From positions 1-64,000 of the forward strand of contig CAJQUW010002215.1 in NCBI GenBank assembly GCA_907163375.1: a stretch of 64,000 nucleotides of DNA, given 5' to 3'. The position numbers were made by a program, and so were the translations under genes. A model generated the notes under the pieces. It ran no database searches. It saw only the letters and a list, made by a program, of their open reading frames with translations, and was not told the origin of the DNA. The stretch comes from Prostheceraeus crozeri (Eukaryota; Platyhelminthes; Polycladida; Euryleptidae). The first letter of the stretch is position 1. Each line of letters opens with the position of its first letter. Positions 1 through 8,846 of the stretch are shown piece after piece.

Positions 1-158
1 CTTGAATGGGGCTTTAGTGAATAATTTAACCATGTATACTTTTTCATTTGGAAATAGTAGCACGCTTATTTTAACTTGCAAATCTTATAACATTTCATTT
101 GGGTGATAATGGTAGATGAAATAGTGTTAAATAAAATTAAGATAGCTTACATGATTCT

Positions 159-1243
159 GGGATAGCAATCGACTGCGATCCATGTGGGTTAACGAGTTGT
201 TAGTGTACGGAAGAGAGAAGTGTGGTTATGTGGCGTGGGGCGCGATGAGTGTCCTCCCTTTCATTCCATTCATCAATTCATCTCATTGATAGAGACAGGT
301 AGAACTCATGGTTCTCATAACGTATGCAATGGAAAGTTTTAGGCAACCTTCGACAGTTGGCTAAATGTCGCCCTGGCGCGAATGCATACTACGTTGAGAC
401 AGAGGCAATCACTTGCAATCATGACGCAGAGAGGTTTAACAAGATTGACCATTGCCGAATGTCCCTTGCGGTATACATAGCTACGGGTTTCACCGCCGCC
501 CTTTACAGGAACGCCCGTCGAAAGGAAGTATTACACCGAACTTCATTTGCAACGTTCAAGTTGACTGATAGCAGATTCAACTTAATGATAGTATTCGCCA
601 GTCCGAAGACTGCCCAGGGCAAACCGCGTGGAGGTTCTATCATGTCTTGCCCCCTGGTGGCCCTTAAGAGAGCCGAGGGTTCAGTCTTGGGGTGTGAATT
701 AAGTTGACTATTGGCTGGAGTAGTCAGAGGGGTTATGACGGTTAGGTTCTCTATAGATCCCTATACCGCCTAAGCCGTGCTGGTGCATCTCGGCACCTTT
801 CGGATGCGAGTGGTATTCGGGTCCACTACCTCCATCCGTATCCAAAATGATCTTCTCGATCTTCCCCTTCTTATCATCCTCTTTCATCCTCACTCGTTCA
901 GAGGATGATGAACTCGGAGAATGGCGTTGTCTTCATCGATGAAGACGGGAATGGCTGTTGGCAGATGTGGCTTCCATCGTGACTTGAAATTGAATGAAGA
1001 AGCGCTACAATCTTCTGGCTTAAATATAGGGTTTTCCAACAATGAATTGCTCAACAGCGAATCAGAATGCTTCAGGGATAGCAATCGACTGCATTAACGT
1101 TCAAGTTGACTGATAGCAGATTCAACTTAATGATAGTATTCGCCAGTCCGAAGACTGCCCAGGGCAAACCGCGTGGAGGTTCTATCATGTCTTGCCCCAT
1201 GGTGGCCCTTAAGAGAGCCGATGGGTCATTCTCGGGGATGATT
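159..1243. repeat. Duplicated segments (direct repeats of ~145 bp and 18 bp)
   Basis: A segment starting at 551 (AACGTTCAAGTTGACTGATA...) recurs almost unchanged at 1096 and stays alignable to about 695 and 1243. Separately, the 18-mer GGGATAGCAATCGACTGC occurs at 159-176 and again at 1075-1092, directly before the second copy. The arrangement fits a partly duplicated dispersed repeat or a nested insertion. Short ORFs across it are not protein-like. I recognise no family. Confidence 0.7.
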
Positions 1244-1695
1244 TGAGAGGAATATGGGGCCAAGCTTTCCGCTTTCGACCTCCCGGCTCGTTTGACGGAA
1301 GCAGTGTGGGGCGCTTCTCATTGATTATCTGTTTAAAGAAAGAAGTTGTTAGTTATCATCTTGGAACTCTAAGTTACTTGTTTTAACTTACAGATCTTCT
1401 CCGGACGTGGTTCGAACAGGAAATCCTGTGATGGCCTCCTTATGGTCGAATGTAAAATGGAAGGCATTCGATACCTTTTATAGCCCTGCTGTAAACACAA
1501 TTTCGTCTCTGCCACGTTCACAGAGGACGCGGTCTTGCGGGCACACGTCCTTTCTTATCTAGGGGAATGCTGGATGTGCGACTTGATCGTCGAGTACTGC
1601 TACTATCAACACTTGTTGGTTGCAGCTCCTGATTAGTCGCCACCACCTTCACCCAACTGCTTTCGCAGCCCTTCCACCCTCCTCCCTCATCTTTC

Positions 1696-2190
1696 TCACT
1701 CCTTCTCTTGACTCTCTCTCTCGATCAGGAGCTGTTCTTCTCTAGCCTTACTAGCGAGGTGCGAGAACCTCTCGCGATCGAGCTCTCCTTTCTTTCTCAA
1801 AAAGACTAGCTTGAGTCTTCTTGAGTCTCCTGAGTGACTCGCGAGAGGTTCTCGGAAACTAGCTTTATAGAAGAAACAGTCCCTCTTCCACACCTCCAAC
1901 TCATTCTTCAACTTGTCATAGTTATCGACCAGTGGTGGGCGCATAATGAAGTTGCGACATTGAGCCGCAATCCCACCACTGCTCGATAACTTAGCCGGCT
2001 GCACCTCGCTATCGAGGTCAACTTCCCTCACCGCCTCTACCTCGCTATCGAGGTAGACACTCTCGACTAGGTCAGCCTTCGTCGAGCCTTTTTCCTCCTC
2101 CTCCTCTTCCTCACTGTCGCTGCTACTAGTAGCCGACTCATCGCTAGAGAGGAGAGGCAGAGAATTTACTCGACTTCGGAGAAGACTCAA
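1696..2190 (-). CDS. Hypothetical acidic 164-codon ORF, possible repeat-derived relic
   Basis: An open frame on the minus strand with an acidic Ser/Glu-rich N-terminal third (a run of seven Glu), then a charged, helix-prone C-terminal part ending in EEQLLIERESQEKE. The same frame runs on past the stop as short charged pieces (VEGLRKQLGEGGGD), as in a decayed longer ORF. No domain is recognisable. It lies among duplicated DNA and immediately beside a tandem duplication. A gag-like or satellite-borne ORF is possible; a host exon cannot be excluded. Low confidence that it is a gene. Confidence 0.2.
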   Translation of the reverse strand: MSLLRSRVNSLPLLSSDESATSSSDSEEEEEEEKGSTKADLVESVYLDSEVEAVREVDLDSEVQPAKLSSSGGIAAQCRNFIMRPPLVDNYDKLKNELEVWKRDCFFYKASFREPLASHSGDSRRLKLVFLRKKGELDRERFSHLASKAREEQLLIERESQEKE

Positions 2191-2385
2191 TCGGGGTGGG
2201 TGAGAAGAGCAAGAGCCTTTGCTGGCACACTAGATGAGGGAAGCCTCTGCTGACGCGATAGACTCGGCAGCACACTGAGTCTCCAAATCGGGGTGGGTGA
2301 GAGAGCCATTTGCTGGTGCACTAGATGACACATAGGAGGCTTTGCTGACGCGATAGCCTCGACAGCGCACTGAGTCTCCAGAGCT
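2189..2385. repeat. Two-copy tandem duplication (~97 bp unit)
   Basis: The segment beginning AATCGGGGTGGGTGAG at 2189 is repeated from 2286. Both copies run through GCTGACGCGATAG and end in CACTGAGTCTCC, with small substitutions and indels. Confidence 0.75.
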
Positions 2386-3477
2386 GGTAATATTTTAACT
2401 CTGAGCTGAAGAGACTTTGCTTCGCCTCCTCAGTCAGCTCTGTTGACTGCAACTGCTATGCTTCGCATGCCACTCCGAGCTTGTGTAACGTCTCGACAAG
2501 GCGAGATGCATTATGGCTGCTGCAAAAGTATCGAATGCCCCCTACCATTCGCTTATTTACACAAGAGTGTTTTCTTGAAGGCATCACTGCGAAAAATCTT
2601 TGTACAAAACGCAGAGCTTGAAAGCCGTCTTGGCATTATTGTAGTTAACCATTTTCTGAAGTGAAAAGGAGAAAACAATGATTATAATTCCGTAAACGTT
2701 TGATAGCAAACGATTGATTCCTAGTTTATAAAAACGGAAAAGAATGATTTTACACTTAGTGAGATGATAGATTTGAGTGTAGTGAGTGGCACTAGATCCC
2801 GTCGACAGCCCGAAGGCCTTGTACTGATCACTAGGGAAGTGAGAGATCTTCCCCGATACCCGCTATTTACAGCTTAAGACATCATTGTCACTGCCCCGAA
2901 GTGGTAACAGCAACGCCGAGTCAAAGGTAGTGAACAGTCGCTGGGATCTAACCCCTCAAAGCTGCCTTAGACTTAGTTAAATTTGAAATCTGATAGTAGA
3001 TTTGAACTCAGCATACTTGAAACCCCAGAAAACCTCCAAAACTAGTGAATTTAAATTTTTCAACTTTTTAGCACTACTTATGAAATTTTATAAGTAGTCT
3101 GTCACTTAGGCCAGGTCAATAGCGACCGAACCCTTTTTGAATCAAGTCAAACGGACTTGTAGAAGCAAAGTTACAAGCCTTTAAAGTTTTGGAGTCTTTT
3201 ATGGCCTGGAGACGAAGGTCATCTCCTGGCTAACCTCTAAGTCTGACGGCTTAGCTGATATCAGCAATGAAATTTTCTAAGTCGGTTTCTTACAGAAACT
3301 CGGAATTTGGAATGTCCGAAGCTATCATCGGAGCTCAGAGAGATGACTTACCGTTGACAATCTCTCGTCTTAATGAAAAGTCTCCGTCGGTTCCCAGCTT
3401 ATATAGTGTGTTGCGATCAGCTGATGACGTAATACCCATCATCCAAACACTAAAAATCCCGTCTATCTCCGGTTCTA
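2386..3477. other. No gene seen; repeat-like moderate-GC DNA
   Basis: No convincing exon. The 2780-2960 part is richer in GC and CpG than its surroundings and reads like the untranslated end of a mobile element, but no terminal repeats or primer-binding site could be matched. A 105-codon frame at 3267-3584 runs into the satellite and is not protein-like. Confidence 0.4.
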
Positions 3478-4530
3478 GTGCTCCGATTGAGCTGGAAATA
3501 CACCATTTCCATGTAGAATTTGACGCTGAATCCGAATCTGGCCTCCGTTTTCCCATCCGATGCTTCGTTTTGGCTCTACAGTAGGCAGCCATCGCAAAAA
3601 TTCTAACTCGTTTTTCCGAAAAATGTTGAAAATTTTTCTCGCCGATTGACTTGAAACTCTCCGATTGACATGAAACTCACCATACAGATAAAGAATTTCA
3701 CGCTGATTCCAAATCTGAAATCCGTTTTCCCATCCGATGCTTCGTTTTGAAGCTACAGCCCAAAACGTCCCAAATTCTAACTCTGTCGTTTTTCGCCAAT
3801 GTCCCAAAATCTTAAATGGCGTCTCACATCTAAACGAAGACAGATAGGAACAAGCCGATTCTTTCACTGAATTTGTCTCACTCTTAGCTTTCAAACGAGC
3901 TATCGCACGACAAAATCCGTCCACTGGAAGCCAAAATCGAAGCAAGCTGTCCAGAGGGGGGGGGACGTCAGTGAAATTTCAAAATTTGATGAAAAATGTT
4001 TTGGTGACGGTCCCAGGTCGAAATTCCACACTTTAGAAAATTTTCAAAATTTTACCCATACAAAGTCACTCTGACACTTAGGATTTTTTCAGGTGAGCGA
4101 GCTCCAACCTAAAATCTTGTAACCGCTCTAACTTTTGAACGAAGACAGATAGGAACAAGCCGATTCTTTCACTGAATTTGTCTCACTCTTAGCTTTCAAA
4201 CGAGCTATCGCACGACAAAATCCGTCCACTGGAAGCCAAAATCGAAGCAAGCTGTCCAGAGGGGGGGGGGACGTCAGCCGAAATTTTTTTCTCTCCGATT
4301 GACTTGAAACTCACCATAGCGATGCAGAATTTCACGCTGAATCCGAATCTGACCTCCGTTTTCTCATCCGATGCTTCGTTTTGACGCTACACACCAAAAC
4401 GTCCCAAATTCTAACTCTGTCGTTTTTCGAAAAATGTTGAAAATTTTTTCTCACCGATTGCCTTGAAACTCACCATACCGATGCAGAATTTCACGCTGAA
4501 TACGAATCCGACCTCCGTTTTCTCATCCGA
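3478..4530. repeat. Satellite-like array, ~160-170 bp units with a second interleaved repeat
   Basis: Units share CTCCGATTGA, ATTTCACGCTGAATCCGAAT and CATCCGATGCTTCGTTTTG. The shared GAATTT...ACGCTGA block recurs at about 3518, 3691, 4327 and 4486, i.e. 173 and 159 bp apart where units are adjacent. A second sequence (3833-3964 and 4138-4270) is duplicated essentially without mismatch over ~131 bp and ends in CCAGA followed by a G-run (9 and 10 G) and ACGTCAG. Long frames here reflect the repeat, not genes. Confidence 0.8.
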
Positions 4531-4654
4531 CCACTCCTTCCACTCGAAACAACCCATTTTACAACCCAACATTCAGCAGATTGCACGAAAAACATCACAC
4601 ACTATAGCCTCAAGACTAATCCTGGCGGTCGCCCAAGTCCACCACGACACTCTA

Positions 4655-4810
4655 TCGTTCCAGAGGGGGGGACGTCAGCGAACATTTTGTGAACCCACCT
4701 GGTCGGCACACCACGACAGACTACAACCTCTGTCGTTCCAGGGGGGGGGACTCAGACCCGAAGCACCACGGCGGCCGACCACGACACTCTGCCGTTCCAG
4801 AGGGGGGGCG
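4655..4810 (+). repeat. Three further poly-G junctions (CCAG/CCAGAG + G-run)
   Basis: TCGTTCCAGAG followed by a G-run occurs near 4660, a close variant near 4735 and CCGTTCCAGAG plus G-run near 4796, extending the poly-G motif of the neighbouring array. Text between them (CACCACGACA...) is also semi-repeated. Confidence 0.65.
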
Positions 4811-4957
4811 CGCCGGTCGAGTGTTCGCCGTTTTCTTACTACTTATGACACCTACATGGTCATACCAATCGTCTGTGTTATGCACATTGTCATTTGAGCA
4901 TCACACTGACTTGAGTAAGTGTTGTAACCTTACTTGTATAGTGTCACACAATGATGC

Positions 4958-4985
4958 GTCATTCCGCGACATGTCGTGGAATGAC
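4958..4985. repeat. 28-bp near-perfect palindrome
   Basis: GTCATTCCGCGACA is followed immediately by TGTCGTGGAATGAC, its reverse complement except for one base. No loop. Isolated in AT-rich DNA. Confidence 0.8.
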
Positions 4986-5463
4986 GGTTTTGATTTTCCT
5001 TAAGATGACAAATGCGTCAACAAGAACGGCATTACACATGTTCAAAATAGTAGATATGCAGTATGAAGTGTAATTATTTTGATTGTGATCGGTGCATGCA
5101 AATATTAAGAATTACTTAAAAATAACGTCGTCGAATAACGATTTTCGACGAAGCTTCTCAACAGGCAATTTTAGAAAATTACCTTAATAACATTTTTTTG
5201 ATTTAGTATACAATTTGATGGCATTCTTGAAATATAATTGGCATTGATTTGTTCAGACGAGTGTATTCGAGTATCTGAAAGCCACGCAAAAATAGACTAT
5301 TAAGCCATGCATTTTTAAACTATGCTTCAGTAACATCTCTAAAGACTAATTTTAGTGCACGGCTTTAAAACTGTTGTTCAGCTGAAATAAGTTTAAGTAT
5401 TCAATTTATTTTGGAAGCAGCATTTCATTCGATAGATGCAGCAGGAGGTAATTATGTCTCACT

Positions 5464-5897
5464 ACACTAGGTGACATGCCACGCGTAATTACGGAACACC
5501 CCAAACATCCGTGGTTAAGGACATTCTATTCTTCTAACCGCGTACATACGCGCTGCACTAAGAGTCAGAAATCACTTGATCTGATGCTGTTGAAACATGG
5601 GGAATGTTTATGAATACGCGCGGGCGAGCGTTTATAGTTTGCGCGTCGTCTACAGTTGTCTGCGCTGCCGCTTGAACCATGGATGAACCGCTAAGCATGT
5701 TCTGTCTTCCCTGAGCATGAAATTGAGGTCCTATCACATTGTTTAGCCTCTGATACATGCAGACACATGAGACGCACAGTCTATATGACAGAACTGCCGA
5801 CAGATGTTGCAGCAGTGTCACGCATAGCCACGGGGATGTTTAGATGTGTATTTACGCGTGAATTAAGCGCAATTGAGCGTGGCATGTCACCTAGTGT
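5464..5897. mobile_element. Small inverted-repeat element (MITE-like), 434 bp
   Basis: A perfect 21-bp inverted repeat (ACACTAGGTGACATGCCACG + C at 5464-5484; its complement at 5877-5897) bounds a segment with no convincing gene. No clear target-site duplication was found, so the superfamily is unassigned. It ends 53 bp before the mariner at 5951. Confidence 0.6.
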
Positions 5898-5950
5898 GTT
5901 TTCACACAGACAATCATGTAGAAAGCATTGTATATGCTTGATTCTATATA

Positions 5951-7267
5951 CGAGGGGTGATTGGTAAGTTCGCGGCCTGACATAGAAAGCTTAAAGCCAG
6001 GACATTATGCACATGTGGATTGATACAATGGAATGTGCTGACGGCGCATGACGAGTGATCAGTCGATCCGGTGAACTGTTGGTAAACCACAGCTACTTAA
6101 CTTCAGTTACTAACTTATCAGTCAGTTAGTCAGATAAGTGTTGCGTAAGATGGATCACGTTTCAAATCGAGCTGTCATTCGTTATCTCGGCTTGAAAGGA
6201 CTCACACCGAAGGAGATTCATGATGATATGGTCGGAACACTTGGTGAGAAAGCTCCGTCCTACACCACAGTCAAGAAGTGGGCTTCAGAATTCAAGCAAG
6301 GAAGAGAGAGAGAGCTTGGAAGATGATCCCCGTTGTGGAAGACCAGTGACAGTGAGCACAGAAGATGTGATCGATCATGTTCAGAAGATTATTCTTGAGC
6401 GCCGTACAACCGAGCGAAAGATTGCCTTCGAACTGAAGATTTCACAAGAGTGTGTCCATAACATCATCCATCACGAACTTAGCATGAACAAAGTTTCCGC
6501 TCGATGGGTGCCACGACTGCTCACACCAGAGAACAAACGAGCCCGCTTTCTCATCTCAAGGGACAACCTGGCGCTGTTCGTGAGAGATCCTGAAAATTTC
6601 ATGGACCGGTTCATTACGATGGATGAGACTTGGGTTCACCACTATCAGCCAGAGTCGAAAGAACAATCGAAACAATGGAAGCACCCAGGATCACCAACTC
6701 CGCGGAAAGCCAAGGTCACCAGGTCCGCGGGAAAGGTCATGGCCTACATTTTTTGGGATTCGAAGGGAGTTTTGTTGGACTTCCTAGAGACTGGTCGGAC
6801 AATTACTGGCGAGTACTACGTACGCTCATTTGTTGCAGCAGTTACGAGTGCAGATCAAGATCAAGCGGAGAGGGAAGCTAACGAAAGGCGTGCTCTTCCA
6901 TCAAGACAATGCGCCTGCTCACACCTCCGCTACCGCCATGTCTGCCATCCAAGGTTGTGGGTTTGACATCATTTCCCATCCACCCTATTCTCCTGATCTG
7001 GCACCATCGGACTTTCATCTCTTCCCAAAAATGAAATTGGAGCTCAGTGGTCAGCACTTCGCATCCAACAGTGACGTCATGGAGGCCGTTGAGGAGTATC
7101 TGGACTCCAAAGACGCTCACTTCTATGAGCAAGGGATCCGCGCATTGCACCACCGTTGGACTAAGTGCGTTGATTGTAGGGACGATTATGTCGAAAAATA
7201 AATATGTATCGTATGCGAAATATGCTTTTTTTCTATATCGGGCCGCGAACTTTTCAATCACCCCTCG
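5951..7267 (+). mobile_element. mariner transposon, near-complete, 1317 bp
   Basis: Ends start CGAGGGGTGATTG on both sides; the terminal inverted repeats match at 34 of 38 bp. TA dinucleotides flank both ends (5949-5950 and 7268-7269), as expected for the TA target duplication of Tc1/mariner. The length is the family norm. The transposase between is disrupted only by two small indels, so the copy is fairly young. Confidence 0.93.
6150..7201 (+). pseudogene. mariner transposase, two frameshifts
   Basis: The start is MDHVSNRAVIRYLGLKG, then a helix-turn-helix (GLTPKEIHDDM...SYTTVKKWASEF) and the linker DDPRCGRP. The catalytic triad is readable: MDETWVHHY, HQDNAPAHT and SPDLAPSDFHLF, with 34 residues between the second and third Asp, the D34D signature of mariner. 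Frame is lost twice: at about 6301-6314, where an (AG)n run has gained two units, and near 6830, where one extra T sits in a TTT. Both are replication-slippage-type changes. The protein would cut and join DNA at TA sites; this copy cannot make it. Confidence 0.92.
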
Positions 7268-7269
7268 TA

Positions 7270-7887
7270 ATTTCTTTCTTTCACTCATTAATATTTAATA
7301 GATAACGCGACTCCATTTGAAATATGCCTTGACTGACTCCAACCATAATGAACAATAAAATAAAAAAATGCTTATATATAATCGCTTTAGAAACAAACCT
7401 TTGCACATGGTTTCATACAAGCCACGTCTTTGAATCCTAAATCGTTCCATCTGCGCTCTTTAAATCAAAAGTCTCTTTCAGTGTTTCATCAGATTATACT
7501 TTTTACATGAAAAATCAATCACACATTTTTGCACTGCAAAAAAGAAAATTGTTTAATCAAAACATGAAAATTCGACGATTTGTTAATATATATAGAATAC
7601 CTGTATCATCAAGTAGCGATCCGATATTAGAGAAACAAAGAAGAAAAATGTGAAAGTTCTCCTCCACTGATATTCATCTGAACCATCCAAAAGGAGAATT
7701 CAATTCTAAATCAAAAATTCAATATCCGAAAAGTAAAGAAAAATACATCTGCACGACGGTTGCATCTTCACTGGAGCAGAGGGAGGAGAGAATCTCGTGT
7801 TGACGGTTCATAGTACATATCACAGCTAACTTTTTCACTAGGAAGTCACGTGACCCGCAGAGTTGGGAAAGTCGTTGACGCGAATGC
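7270..7887. other. Tektin 3' flank / 3' UTR region
   Basis: Between the mariner and the tektin stop codon. On the minus strand this is the tektin 3' UTR and downstream flank. An ATTAAA-type polyadenylation hexamer lies at 7552-7557 (TTTAAT on the plus strand), about 330 bases past the stop; it is only a candidate. No other gene seen. Confidence 0.4.
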
Positions 7888-8122
7888 TCAATAGGTCAGT
7901 GGCATGTTGAAGATTGGGCCAACTTTGGGATCCATGGGGAAAGCCTTGCGCATTCCCATGCACATCTTCTGATCAATTTGAAGGGAATTCTCTTTAACAC
8001 CGATGTCGTTCTCAAGTCTCGCTTTCGTCCTCATTAATCTTGCGTGAGCTGCCTCTGCCATTCGGAGTCGGTCCTTCAAGGCACGGATAGATTCTCGAAT
8101 CTCATACACTTCGCGTTGTAAT
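7888..8122 (-). CDS. TEKT3: Tektin exon 9 (C-terminal, stop at 7888)
   Basis: Enters at an AG acceptor (TTGGCAG) with one base completing the codon split from exon 8. It encodes 77 residues and a stop: LQREVYEIRESIRALKDRL, then a coiled coil ending in ENSLQIDQKMCMGMRKAFP and a short tail ending MPLTY. The block SLxIDxxxCMxMRK is the standard C-terminal signature of tektins. The 10.6 kb intron upstream holds a Penelope-like element and a piggyBac copy. Confidence 0.93.
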
Positions 8123-8326
8123 CTGCCAATAGAAAAATCTCAATGTAAAGCTGCAATATCTATGTTTCATAGGATATTGAGAAATGAGCATCATGGACGT
8201 GGATTGGGAGGATGATCAATCTGCATCGAATTTTCACTCATAAATCAGCTAGGAAACTTTGAGTCAATCCAAGTCACTTTGGCCGCTATACTCTTCAAGT
8301 GGCATATATAAAATTATAAAAATCTA

Positions 8327-8587
8327 TGTTATCTCTACTTGGTTAAAACAGTTTGTGGCAAAAAATTAATTCAAATGTATGTACACGCCCGACGCGTTTC
8401 GCGCATCAATTCAGACAACCAACGGCAAAAACAAGACAGTAAGTAGGCATGATGTCTTGTTTTTACGATTGCTTATCCAGTTGATGCATCAGCTGATGCA
8501 ACCGATGCATGTGCGAAATGTGTAGGGCGTGCACTTACATTTTGGCTAATTTTTATGTCACAAACTTTTTACCAAAGAGAGATAACA
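8327..8587. repeat. Foldback with PLE-like CCCGACG(CG)TTTCG motif
   Basis: Arms 8327-8410 and 8503-8587 are inverted copies at roughly 75-80% identity. Both share TGTTATCTCT, GTTTGTG, the ACACGCCC... block and a GCGAAAC/GCGAAAT block. On the minus strand the left arm reads GATGCGCGAAACGCGTCGGG, resembling the GAAAC...GTC part of hammerhead ribozymes found at Penelope-like element ends. The second arm is more diverged. Confidence 0.6.
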
Positions 8588-8846
8588 CACCTTTTGAACA
8601 TGAAAATAGAACAGCTCAGGTACTGAAGGGGGAAAATGGGAAAAGGTCTTCATTTAAGCATCTTCAAAATGATTGTGGATAAAGCAGTACATTTCCTATG
8701 TTCTGAAATTGCATTTAAAAATGACCTCTGGTTTAAGTTTATTTTAAAAAAGGTGTCTACAAAGCCAGATAATTCAAACTGTCATATATTTATCTTATAA
8801 AGAATTAATTAGGTTAAAAGGTGAATGTCTTACGTAATATACATGT

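Noticed and set aside
3475-3945. 156-codon minus-strand frame
   Set aside because: It lies inside the satellite array; its internal repetition follows the DNA repeat.
6878-7288. 136-codon minus-strand frame
   Set aside because: Antisense shadow of the mariner transposase.
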